Below are positions 23,625 to 31,708 of a stretch of DNA of 64,000 bases, one piece after another. Where the stretch lies: contig NZ_VIFM01000004.1 in NCBI RefSeq assembly GCF_006636215.1, positions 1-64,000 on the forward strand, in the 5' to 3' direction. Each line of letters opens with the position of its first letter. Position 1 is the stretch's first letter. Source of the stretch: Myxococcus llanfairpwllgwyngyllgogerychwyrndrobwllllantysiliogogogochensis (GTDB lineage: Bacteria > Myxococcota > Myxococcia > Myxococcales > Myxococcaceae). The position numbers and the translations under genes were made by a program. A model generated the notes under the pieces. The model was given only the letters and a program-made list of their open reading frames with translations, was not told the DNA's origin and searched no databases.

Positions 23625-25295
23625 CTACCTCTGGATCTGGAATTCGGGAGCGAGGGACGTGAGGTAGACGGCGAGCTTCTTCCTGCGCAGGGTGTCGCCG
23701 GCATCCGGGTGGGAGATGGCATTGAGGACGATGTCCCGCAGCTCCGGAGACATGGTGCCGTGCAGGAAGTAGCGGTTGAGCCACTGCACGGTGTCGCTGG
23801 AGTTGACGGGGAGGATGTCCAGGTCGATGAGGACGCCCGCGTTGGCCGTGGCCGCCGCGAAGAGCAGGTCATGCGTCACATTGGCGCGCGCGGTGACGGT
23901 GGCCGTGTCCAGGATGGCGAACTCGGGACCGAGCAGACCTCCTCCTCCCGGGGCGGGCGCGTTGGGCGGGTAGTAGCTGAAGACAGACGGAGGCTGGGGC
24001 ACGTATTGCCCCATGGATTGGCTCCAGGAGCTCAGCTTCGCGCCGGGGTCCAACGTGCCCGTCGTGTCGAGCGTTCCCTTCAGGCCGCGGACGAGCGTGG
24101 TGACGTGGAGCGCGGGCGAGCGCAGGTGGCCGAAGGTCGCGAGCTGCGCGGCGGGAGGCACGGGGCCCCGGGCCTCGTCGTGCTGGAGGATTCTGCGGAT
24201 CACCGCGCGCAGGTCTCCCCGGACGTCGCTGCCGTTGTTCTTGAAGATGTTGACCACGTCCTGCACGTACTCGGGGCTGGGGTTGCTGGTGACCAGGTGC
24301 TGGATGAGCTGCTTGCAGATGAACGGCGGCAGGTTCGGGTCGTCGAAGACGTTGTCGAGCGCCTCTTTCAGGTGCTGACGCGGCGTGCCGTTGGCGGTGG
24401 TCCACATGCCCCGGAGCAGCTCCTTGGACGTGCTGTTGTGGTTCACCGCGCAGTCCATCATCGGCGCCGCATAGGTCGGCGGATTCGTCCGGCCGATGGT
24501 CGGGCAGGTGGGGCCGGCATAGGTCCAACCGGAGAGGGCGTGGGCGAACGCCTGGACCTGCGCCTCGGTGTAGGAGGGCGTCGTGCGGCCCAGGTTGTCG
24601 AGCACCGGGGTGCCGTTCTCATTCAGCTTGTGGAGGCCGAGTGTGAAGAGCTGGAGCATCTCCCGCGCGTAGTTCTCGTTGGGCTCGATGGGCTGGCCGT
24701 TGGGCTTGAAGGCCCGGTTGTTGGCCATGTCCAGGTACGTGCCCATGGCGGGGTGCAGCGTCACGTCCTCCAGGAGCTGGCGGAAGTTGCCGAACGCGCG
24801 CTGGGACAGGAGGTTGAGGTAGCTGGCCATCGCCACGCGCGGCTCGGGCTCCGGCGTGGACATGACGTTGGGGATGCCGTTCTGGGAGACGACGAGAATC
24901 TGGCTCAGGGCGAAGGCGATGCGCAGCCGGAGCTGGTCCTGTCCATGGACGGCATGGAAGAAGAACTGCGAGCCCAGGTCCTTCGTCGCAAGGCCGTCGA
25001 AGGTGGAGCGCGGCGCGGCGAATTGGTCGGTGATGGCCTGACGGATGCCCACCGTCATGACGTGTTCGACGGTGTCGATGGGCGGCGTCGGGGCGCCAAA
25101 GGCCTGCCGGGGTCCGAAGGTCGCCTGCTCCAGGAAGCGCAGGGTGTTGGGCTCGGTGGGCGTCTCGAGGGGCTCGGCGTGCTGCTCCTGTTGTCCTGGC
25201 GCGTCGAGCGGTGGGGTATGGGAGGTGGGCGGGCCCTCGTCGGGTGCGCATGCGGCCACGCACACGGCGAGGGTGAGAGTGAGGCGTCGAATCAT
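23625..25295 (-). CDS. DUF1800 family lipoprotein
   Basis: A 556-residue lipoprotein (signal MIRRLTLTLAVCVAACAP with lipobox VAAC, then a Pro/Glu-rich tether). The DUF1800 hallmarks are RFLEQATFGPR at the start of the domain, NYAREMLQLFTLGL in the middle and the HNSTSKELLRGMW and FICKQLIQHLVTSNPSPEYV segments. Family members are exported and commonly encoded next to a DUF1501 protein, as here (three bases apart). A role in extracellular polymer handling has been guessed for the pair but is not established. Confidence 0.87.
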   Translation of the reverse strand: MIRRLTLTLAVCVAACAPDEGPPTSHTPPLDAPGQQEQHAEPLETPTEPNTLRFLEQATFGPRQAFGAPTPPIDTVEHVMTVGIRQAITDQFAAPRSTFDGLATKDLGSQFFFHAVHGQDQLRLRIAFALSQILVVSQNGIPNVMSTPEPEPRVAMASYLNLLSQRAFGNFRQLLEDVTLHPAMGTYLDMANNRAFKPNGQPIEPNENYAREMLQLFTLGLHKLNENGTPVLDNLGRTTPSYTEAQVQAFAHALSGWTYAGPTCPTIGRTNPPTYAAPMMDCAVNHNSTSKELLRGMWTTANGTPRQHLKEALDNVFDDPNLPPFICKQLIQHLVTSNPSPEYVQDVVNIFKNNGSDVRGDLRAVIRRILQHDEARGPVPPAAQLATFGHLRSPALHVTTLVRGLKGTLDTTGTLDPGAKLSSWSQSMGQYVPQPPSVFSYYPPNAPAPGGGGLLGPEFAILDTATVTARANVTHDLLFAAATANAGVLIDLDILPVNSSDTVQWLNRYFLHGTMSPELRDIVLNAISHPDAGDTLRRKKLAVYLTSLAPEFQIQR

Positions 25296-25416
25296 CCGGA
25301 GGTACTCCTTCAGTTGGTTCGCGAAGGGGGAGAGGACTCCCCCGGGAACAAAAACACTGAAGTCCGGAAATAGTTGCGATCCCCGGTGCGAATTCCGAAG
25401 GGCCTGGAGGGGCCAC

Positions 25417-25437
25417 GGGGCCCGACTCTTGGGCCCC
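25417..25437. terminator. GC-rich hairpin after the glycosidase-like gene
   Basis: GGGGCCC and GGGCCCC pair perfectly around a 7-base loop, a few bases past the stop at 25443 on the minus strand. No T-tract follows, so termination is uncertain. Confidence 0.35.
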
Positions 25438-25442
25438 TGGGG

Positions 25443-27386
25443 CTACCAGGTGATGGCGTCCAGGTGGACGGTGCCCGTCCAGCCGCTGTTCGTCGTGAAC
25501 TCGACACCGAGCTGGTAGAGCGGCGTCGTGCTGTTGGTGGGCAGGGCCACCGTCACGGTGTTCCAGGTTCCCGTCTGAAGGCTGCCCATCGCCGTCCAGC
25601 GCCCTGTGTAGCGCCAGCCGCCTGGCTCTCCTTCCAGTGCGAAGGGCTGGATGGCGGTGATGCCACTGCCGCTGGGAATCCAGACGCGGAACGTCACGGT
25701 CGCGCCGCGAGGGACGGGGGCGGTGAGGACGGACGCGACGCCCGTTCCCGAGGTTCCGCTGAAGGGCACCGCGAGTGAGCGCGTCCCCGCCTGGGCTCGC
25801 GCCGTGGAGGACGTCGCGGCCTTGAGTGGAGCGCCCGACGACGACCAGCCCTCGGTGCTGGACTCGAAGCCGTAGCCGCGAGCCGCGCTACCGCCGTCGC
25901 TCGTCCCGGCGTCAGTGCCACCCGAGCCGCCGTCACGCGTTCCGCCATCGCTCGTCCCGGCGTCAGTGCCACCCACGCCGCCGTCGCGCGTGCCGCCATC
26001 GCTCGTCCCGGCGTCAGTGCCACCCACGCCGCCGTCGCGCGTGCCGCCATCCGAGCCGCCGTCGCGTGTCCCGGCATCGGTGCCCGCGTCGGTCCCTCCA
26101 CCCGAGCCGCCATCAGTGCCCCCTCCTGAGCCGGGGAGCGTGGTGCCCGTGGCGGGGAGGGTCAGTCCACCCGCGAGGAGGAACGGGGCCGCGTGAGTCT
26201 TGAGGTAGGGCTGTCCATCCGCGCCCAGGTCATTCGGATACGAACTCTGTCCGCCCGCGCCCGCGCCGAAGAGGAGCGCGATGACGCCCGTGTTGGCGAA
26301 CTTGCGGCGGTGCGCGTCGCCGCTCGTGCCGAAGAAGTATTCGGTGCGGTTGTCGCGATAGCCCGCGCGGGTGCTGCCGTCGTTGTTGATGTTGCGATGC
26401 TGGGAGTTGCCGAGCGGAATCTGCCAGAGCACCCATCGCTTGCCAGTGGTCTGGTTCATGAGCGTCAACCACTGCGCGTAGCGATTGAAGGAGCGCGAGG
26501 AGATGGAGGCGTTGTCACTGGCATCCCACCAGACGTCCTGGGCCCGCGTCAGCTTGTAGAAGTCCGCGTCCCGGTCCAGCGGGTCTCCGACGAGCACGTC
26601 GTAGGTGGCGCCCGTCACGTTGGTTCCAAGGCCCAGGGGTTTGAGGAAGTTGACGACCTTGTCCACCTCGGGCTGGAGCGGGTCGGTGACGGAGCAGCAG
26701 GAGATGTCCTTGCCGCTGGCCCACGCTGAGATGTGGATGCCGAGGATGACGTTGTTGGCGCCCACGGACTTGCGGAGCTGGAGGAAGGCGAGGCCCCAGC
26801 CGGCCACGGTGTTGGGGAGGCTCGCGAGCTCGGGCATTCCCGTGGCGGCGACCGCGGCATAGGCGTTGGGATTGGAGTTCGTCTGGAACTGGAGGAGCCC
26901 CACGGCGTCCGGTTCGATGTGGAGCAGCACCGGCTTGCCGAGCTCCTTCGCGCGCTGGAGCAAAATCTTCAGGTCTCCGAAGTAGCCGCGCATCGTGGCC
27001 GCGTTCTGCACCTTGGCGAGCGACTCGCCCTCACCACCGCCGGGCTCGGCGAACAGTTGGTAGAAGACGGGCGCGGGGATGAATCCCTGGGTCTTGGACT
27101 CATCGAGGAAGGCCTTCCCCCAGCTTCCATCGGGCTGCCCCCAACCCCAGTTGTCCACCCAGCCCTTGGTGAAGTAGCGGTAGCGCACGTCCCAGGGGAC
27201 GCCGCTGTCTCGCATCCAGTTCTGACCTGCTTCCTCGAAGAGTCCCACGGCGAGGCGATTGGGCATCCCCGTGGGAACGGGGCCCTTCACACCCGGTGGT
27301 TGTGATTGAGCGAGGGCGGGCGACACGGCGGCTGTCAGCCACGCCAACGCCAGCACGGCGAGGTTTCGTCGGAGCGTTGGTTTCAT
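25443..27386 (-). CDS. Secreted glycosidase-like protein with C-terminal carbohydrate-binding-like domain
   Basis: A 647-residue secreted protein with a cleavable signal (MKPTLRRNLAVLALAWLTAA, cut near ALAQ). Residues about 40-425 look like a TIM-barrel glycoside hydrolase-like domain: RYRYFTKGWVDNWGWGQPDG, GKPVLLHIEPDAVGLLQF, NVILGIHISAWASGKDI and RWVLWQIPLGNSQHRN, with acidic residues at strand ends. A Gly/Thr/Asp-rich linker made of 17-residue repeats (about 430-505) follows, then a beta-sandwich of about 130 residues (GYGFESSTEGWSSSG to HLDAITW) of the carbohydrate-binding type. The enzyme family number and substrate cannot be set from sequence alone. Confidence 0.75.
   Translation of the reverse strand: MKPTLRRNLAVLALAWLTAAVSPALAQSQPPGVKGPVPTGMPNRLAVGLFEEAGQNWMRDSGVPWDVRYRYFTKGWVDNWGWGQPDGSWGKAFLDESKTQGFIPAPVFYQLFAEPGGGEGESLAKVQNAATMRGYFGDLKILLQRAKELGKPVLLHIEPDAVGLLQFQTNSNPNAYAAVAATGMPELASLPNTVAGWGLAFLQLRKSVGANNVILGIHISAWASGKDISCCSVTDPLQPEVDKVVNFLKPLGLGTNVTGATYDVLVGDPLDRDADFYKLTRAQDVWWDASDNASISSRSFNRYAQWLTLMNQTTGKRWVLWQIPLGNSQHRNINNDGSTRAGYRDNRTEYFFGTSGDAHRRKFANTGVIALLFGAGAGGQSSYPNDLGADGQPYLKTHAAPFLLAGGLTLPATGTTLPGSGGGTDGGSGGGTDAGTDAGTRDGGSDGGTRDGGVGGTDAGTSDGGTRDGGVGGTDAGTSDGGTRDGGSGGTDAGTSDGGSAARGYGFESSTEGWSSSGAPLKAATSSTARAQAGTRSLAVPFSGTSGTGVASVLTAPVPRGATVTFRVWIPSGSGITAIQPFALEGEPGGWRYTGRWTAMGSLQTGTWNTVTVALPTNSTTPLYQLGVEFTTNSGWTGTVHLDAITW
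25897..26049. repeat. 51-bp tandem repeat in the linker region
   Basis: A unit beginning TCGCTCGTCCCGGCGTCAG recurs at 25897, 25948 and 25999, a 51-base period (17 codons), nearly identical between copies 2 and 3. It encodes the Gly/Thr/Asp-rich linker of the secreted glycosidase-like protein. Such repeats can vary in copy number between strains by slippage. Confidence 0.85.
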
Positions 27387-27561
27387 GCCCCTGACTACAA
27401 ATGGCTGGCAGTCGACAAACCGGTTGCCCGCACCCAGCGTCGGGACGCCTGCCCTCCGTACCGACGGGCGAGCCCCCGCATTCGTGGCCCGCGCCGCGAG
27501 GGACGACTGTCATCCGCCGGAACCGCTCATGGGCTCCGAGCGAGGAGTCATGCGCGAGGTT

Positions 27562-28125
27562 TCACGGGCCCGGGCAGGCAAGGCCAGGCTCGGGGGCATC
27601 CGAGTCCTGGTGCGCCAGGAGGCAGCGAAGGGCCTCCGGGTCCACGGCGTCCGCCAGGTACGTGCGTCGCCACAGCAGCGCGGCCACGCGCTGGGGCATC
27701 TGCGGGTCTTGCGCCACCAGGGCTCGGCGCACACCGTTTGCGCCCGTGGGCACGCTGGCCGCGGCGGCCTCGAGCTTCGCGACCTCGTCGGGACAGCCGT
27801 CGGGGCAGTTATAGAGAAACACCGCGTGCCCGTGCTCCAGGTTGTGGACGTAGAGGCAGCGAGACACGGGCTCCGCGTAGACCCCGCAGCGCGCCACGTT
27901 GCCGCAGTGCGGGCCGGAGTTCGGTGGATTCTCTCCGTTGCCGCAGGCCGGGCTGTCGCAGACGGCCAGGTGGCCTGACGACGTCTGCGCGGAGAGTGGG
28001 AAGCTGTACTGCTCGCAGCCGCGAAGTTCCCCGTCATCCGAGGAGTCGCACGCGGACAGCGACACGAGCGCGAGCAGCGAAGGGAGCACGACGAGGGCGT
28101 GTTTGAGTGGCACGGCCCTTGTCAT
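27562..28125 (-). CDS. DUF3105 family lipoprotein
   Basis: A 187-residue lipoprotein with lipobox LSAC after a hydrophobic signal. The DUF3105 core is visible as RCLYVHNLEHGHAVFLYNC, with His residues in the order expected for the family, followed by PDGCPDEVAKLEA and a C-terminal helix. Upstream there is a Cys-rich insertion (CDSPACGNGENPP, CGNVARCGV). The role of the family is unknown; an extracytoplasmic metal- or redox-linked job is possible. It starts six bases after the DHH gene stops, so the two may form an operon. Confidence 0.82.
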   Translation of the reverse strand: MTRAVPLKHALVVLPSLLALVSLSACDSSDDGELRGCEQYSFPLSAQTSSGHLAVCDSPACGNGENPPNSGPHCGNVARCGVYAEPVSRCLYVHNLEHGHAVFLYNCPDGCPDEVAKLEAAAASVPTGANGVRRALVAQDPQMPQRVAALLWRRTYLADAVDPEALRCLLAHQDSDAPEPGLACPGP

Positions 28126-28131
28126 ATCCCA

Positions 28132-29226
28132 TCAGCCCGGGAACGCGCCTCGCCGCTCCACGTCTTGAGCGCGCAGTCCTGGTAGGCCCACGGCCTCCGC
28201 GAAGCGGAGGAAGTCGGGCTGGGACAAGCTCCCACCCGTGGCGTGGGCGTGGCCCGCTGTGAGCGCGTCTCCCAGCGCGGAAGGCGTCAGTCCCTGGAGG
28301 AGGGTCATCGGATCTCGGGTCGCCTGGCTGCGCAGCGCGAAGTCCACGCGCCCGGGCAGGTAGCCCGTGTTGGCGGCGATGACCAGATGCTCGGGAAGGC
28401 GCTGCGCCCACCTCACGGCCACCAGGGGGTGTACCAGGGCCTCGGAGCTGAACAGCAGGAGCGCCACGTTCGTCGCGATGCGTGGAGGTGTCTTCGCGCA
28501 GCGTTCGACTTCCCGACGCACTTCCAGGCGGCAGTCGCGCAGTTCGTCCACGCCGGGCACGTGGCCGTCCGCGACGTCCTTCGCGTTGCGTGCGCGCAGG
28601 AGGACCTCCAGTGCCCTCGGTGCGGCGAAGCGCGCGGAGCGTCGCGCGGCGTTCACCAGGGACACCGTTTCCACCACGGCCTTGCGGTTCGCGCGTCGCA
28701 GCGCGTCCTTGAGGAACGCCATGGGCGCGTCGGTGCCGAGCGCGCCTGCCGTGCCGAGCACCGCGAGCCACTCCAGCGGCCCGGGCACGACGAGCGGTGA
28801 CACGAGCACATAGGTGAGCAGGCTGGTGCTCGCGGCGGGCTCATGGCCGTGCGCGGAGAGGAGGCGAACCTCGGCGGGAAGCGGCTCGGTGTCTCGATGA
28901 CGGTCCACGACGAGCGTGGGGAGGAGAGGTGTCGCCCGGCTGCCCATGGCGAGCACGATGAGGGCTTCGGGCGAGGAGGCGCGGACCCGCTCGAGGAACC
29001 CTGGCGAATGGGCATGTTCTCCCTTGCCCGGCACGCGGAGGGCGCCGGATGCACCCAGCGCTTCCAGGGCACGGACGATGAGCACGCCGGACGCGAGCCC
29101 ATCCACCTCCGAGTGGGGCACCACGAGCACGCGCTTCCCGCGCTGTTGTTCCATGAAGCGACGGGCCTCGGTGAGTGCGTCCTCGGGCGCGGGCCAGGTC
29201 GGGTCCTTCGTGTGTCCAAGCAGCAT
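28132..29226 (-). CDS. DHH/DHHA1-type phosphoesterase-like protein
   Basis: I place the start at the ATG at 29226 (GAGG before it), giving 364 residues; the open frame to 29679 overlaps the divergent peptidase gene and is a shadow. VLVVPHSEVDGLASGVLIVRAL matches the first metal-binding motif of RecJ/DHH phosphoesterases (an acidic group before GLxSG), and the DHH triad is represented by VVDRHRD. Near the C-terminus, TAGHAHATGGSLS is the DHHA1 substrate-binding GGxxxAxG-like region. The family hydrolyses single-stranded or very short oligonucleotides, or pyrophosphate; which applies here is not clear. The D-R-H in place of D-H-H is noteworthy. Confidence 0.72.
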   Translation of the reverse strand: MLLGHTKDPTWPAPEDALTEARRFMEQQRGKRVLVVPHSEVDGLASGVLIVRALEALGASGALRVPGKGEHAHSPGFLERVRASSPEALIVLAMGSRATPLLPTLVVDRHRDTEPLPAEVRLLSAHGHEPAASTSLLTYVLVSPLVVPGPLEWLAVLGTAGALGTDAPMAFLKDALRRANRKAVVETVSLVNAARRSARFAAPRALEVLLRARNAKDVADGHVPGVDELRDCRLEVRREVERCAKTPPRIATNVALLLFSSEALVHPLVAVRWAQRLPEHLVIAANTGYLPGRVDFALRSQATRDPMTLLQGLTPSALGDALTAGHAHATGGSLSQPDFLRFAEAVGLPGLRAQDVERRGAFPG

Positions 29227-29464
29227 GGCCTCAAAGCTGTAACGCGGCCCGGGGACTCGGGAGGGAGAGGGCAGGGGACTCGCCTGCTCCACGGGCGGGC
29301 CCTGGGGCGCGTGTCGTCCCTTTCGTCCGGGGCGCTCGATGGCGCTTTCGCGTTGCGTCAGCCGGCGACGAGGCCGGACGCCGACGTGGTGGGAGGGGCG
29401 CGCAGGTGCTTGAGGGCCTACTTTCGGGATGTCATTGGCCGGCGGTTCCTCTACGGTCCGCCCC

Positions 29465-31297
29465 ATGAAACGGACCCGACTTCCGCAGTCATTGCTGCGC
29501 TCGGCCCTCGCGGCCATGGTGCTGACCGCCGTCCCGGGCTTTGCCCAGGCGCCCGCCGCGAAGGCCACGCCCGAGGAGGCGAAGCAGTTCGCCGAGAAGG
29601 TGAACGCGGACCTCAAGCGGCTATGGACGAAACAGGCCACCGCCGAGTGGATCAAGTCCACGTACATCACCGATGACACCGAGCGGAACGCCGCCTACGT
29701 CAACGAAGAGGTGCTCGGCTACGTCAACGGCGCCATCAAGGACTCGCGCCGCTTCGACGGCCTGAAGCTCGACGCGGACACCGCGCGCATGCTGCACCTG
29801 CTGCGCGTGTCCCAGGCGTTGCCGGCGCCCTCGGACGCGAAGAAGCGCGCGGAGCTGGCGACGACGGCCGCGAAGCTGGAAGGACTCTACGGCAAGGGCA
29901 AGTACTGCGGCGCCGACGGCAAGGGCAAGTGCAGGGATTTGGAGGAGCTGTCGGACGTCATGGCGGAGAGCCGTGACTACAACGCGCTGCTGGATGCGTG
30001 GCAGGGCTGGCACTCCATCTCCAAGCCCATGCGCCCGCTCTACCAGCAGCTGGTGAGCATCTCCAACGACGGCGCCAAGGACATCGGCTTCAACGACCTG
30101 GGCACGCTGTGGCGCTCCGGCTACGACATGCAGCCCGCGGAGTTCGAGAAGGAGGCCCAGCGCCTGTGGGGCCAGGTGAAGCCCCTGTATGACGACCTGC
30201 ACTGCTACGTGCGGGGCCGGCTGGCGAAGCAGTACGGCGCGGAGAAGGTGCCTTCGGGCAAGCCCATTCCGGCGCACCTGTTGGGCAACATGTGGGCCCA
30301 GGAGTGGAACAACATCTACCCCCTGGTGGAGCCGTTCCCCGGTCAGGCCAGCCTGGACGTGGACTCCGAGTTGAAGAAGCAGGACTACGACCCGCTGAAG
30401 ATGGTGCGGCTGGGTGAGAAGTTCTTCACCTCGCTGGGCCTCAAGTCGCTCCCGGAGTCCTTCTTCGAGCGCTCCCAGTTCACCAAGCCGAAGGACCGGG
30501 ACGTCGTCTGCCACGCCAGCGCCTGGGACGTGACGTACGAGAACGACCTGCGCATCAAGATGTGCATCAAGCCCACCGAGGAGGACCTCGTCACCATCCA
30601 CCACGAGCTGGGTCACAACTACTACTACACGTACTATTACAACCTGCCCGTGCTCTATCAGGCCGGTGCGAACGACGGCTTCCACGAGGCCATTGGCGAC
30701 GCGCTGACGCTGTCCATCACCCCCGCCTATCTCCAGCAGGTCGGTCTGCTGAAGGAAGTGGCGAAGAACGACAAGAACCTCATCAACCTCCAGATGAAGG
30801 ACGCGCTGGAGAAGGTGGCGTTCCTGCCCTTCGGCCTGCTGGTGGACCAGTGGCGCTGGGAGGTCTTCTCCGGCCGCGTGAAGCCGGCGGACTACAACAA
30901 GTCCTGGTGGACGCTGCGACAGAAGTATCAGGGCGTGGCCGCGCCGGTGGCTCGTTCCGAGCAGGACTTCGACCCGGGCGCCAAGTATCACGTGCCGGCG
31001 AACGTCCCCTACACGCGGTACTTCCTGGCTCGCATCCTCCAGTTCCAGTTCCACAAGGCGCTGTGTGAGGCTTCAGGTTTCAAGGGCCCGCTGCACGAGT
31101 GCTCCATCTACGGCAACAAGGAGGCCGGAAAGCGGCTCCAGGCGATGCTGGAATTGGGCGCGAGCAAGCCCTGGCCGGAGGCGCTCCAGGTCGTCACTGG
31201 AACGCGGAAGATGGATGCGACACCACTGCTGGATTACTTCAGCCCGCTGCGTCAGTGGTTGAAGGCCCAGAACAAGGGCCAGAAGTGCGGCTGGTAG
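29465..31297 (+). CDS. Peptidase M2 (angiotensin-converting enzyme-like)
   Basis: A 610-residue secreted zinc dipeptidyl-carboxypeptidase of the M2 family. The ATG at 29465 gives a signal peptide ([20 protein letters not shown], cut after a QA/AQA site). The zinc site HELGH is at about residues 380-384 and the third ligand Glu at about 408 in [10 protein letters not shown], the M2 arrangement. Other ACE marks are [25 protein letters not shown] and the long N-terminal helices ([18 protein letters not shown]). Length is normal for bacterial members. It probably trims peptides in the periplasm or outside. Confidence 0.92.
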   Translation: MKRTRLPQSLLRSALAAMVLTAVPGFAQAPAAKATPEEAKQFAEKVNADLKRLWTKQATAEWIKSTYITDDTERNAAYVNEEVLGYVNGAIKDSRRFDGLKLDADTARMLHLLRVSQALPAPSDAKKRAELATTAAKLEGLYGKGKYCGADGKGKCRDLEELSDVMAESRDYNALLDAWQGWHSISKPMRPLYQQLVSISNDGAKDIGFNDLGTLWRSGYDMQPAEFEKEAQRLWGQVKPLYDDLHCYVRGRLAKQYGAEKVPSGKPIPAHLLGNMWAQEWNNIYPLVEPFPGQASLDVDSELKKQDYDPLKMVRLGEKFFTSLGLKSLPESFFERSQFTKPKDRDVVCHASAWDVTYENDLRIKMCIKPTEEDLVTIHHELGHNYYYTYYYNLPVLYQAGANDGFHEAIGDALTLSITPAYLQQVGLLKEVAKNDKNLINLQMKDALEKVAFLPFGLLVDQWRWEVFSGRVKPADYNKSWWTLRQKYQGVAAPVARSEQDFDPGAKYHVPANVPYTRYFLARILQFQFHKALCEASGFKGPLHECSIYGNKEAGKRLQAMLELGASKPWPEALQVVTGTRKMDATPLLDYFSPLRQWLKAQNKGQKCGW

Positions 31298-31314
31298 CCT
31301 GCTGAAGTGGACTT

Positions 31315-31350
31315 CCCGGGGAAAGGCCGCATAGATTCCCCGGGTCCTTT
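31315..31350 (+). terminator. Terminator after the M2 peptidase gene
   Basis: Arms CCCGGGGAA and TTCCCCGGG pair perfectly over 9 bp around a 12-base loop, followed by TCCTTTAGG. It lies 17 bases after the stop of the peptidase gene and before the cold-shock gene. Confidence 0.65.
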
Positions 31351-31414
31351 AGGGTTCGCTCGGTAGGACCGGACGGCGGATTTTCGCGTCCGTGACGAAA
31401 GAAGAAGAAATCGA

Positions 31415-31618
31415 ATGGCTACTGGTACCGTGAAGTGGTTCAACGATGCGAAGGGCTTCGGCTTCATCACCCAGGACGGCGGTGGTGAGGACGTGTTCTG
31501 CCACCACACCGCCATCAACATGGATGGCTTCCGCACCCTTCAGGAGGGGCAGAAGGTGGAGTTCGAAGTGGCCCGCGGCCCCAAGGGTCTGCAGGCGCAG
31601 AACGTCCGCGCTGGCTGA
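31415..31618 (+). CDS. Cold-shock domain protein
   Basis: A 67-residue CspA-family protein, a single five-stranded OB-fold that binds single-stranded RNA and DNA. Both RNP motifs are present: KGFGFIT (RNP1) and [10 protein letters not shown] (RNP2). The opening [14 protein letters not shown] is canonical. The 5' leader of about 70 bases after the upstream terminator is A-rich near the start codon. Myxobacteria carry several such genes, and whether this one is cold-inducible cannot be told. Confidence 0.95.
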   Translation: MATGTVKWFNDAKGFGFITQDGGGEDVFCHHTAINMDGFRTLQEGQKVEFEVARGPKGLQAQNVRAG

Positions 31619-31659
31619 TTCCCGACGTCGTTCGCAACGACTTCCTGGATGCATCATGA

Positions 31660-31685
31660 GGGTCCGGCCTGCCAAGGTCGGGCCC
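31660..31685 (+). terminator. Possible terminator after the cold-shock gene
   Basis: GGGTCCGGCC and GGTCGGGCCC can pair over 10 bp with two G-U wobbles and a 6-base loop; a broken T-rich stretch follows. It lies just before the lipoprotein metallopeptidase start. Confidence 0.4.
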
Positions 31686-31708
31686 TTCGTGCTTTCTGGT
31701 GCCTGCCC

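Noticed and set aside
25897-26049. CRISPR-like array
   Set aside because: The 51-bp units are contiguous, lack spacers and encode a protein linker in frame.
28132-29679. Longer start of the DHH-like gene at 29679
   Set aside because: It overlaps the divergent M2 peptidase gene and its signal peptide; the ATG at 29226 has a ribosome site and starts just before the DHH domain.
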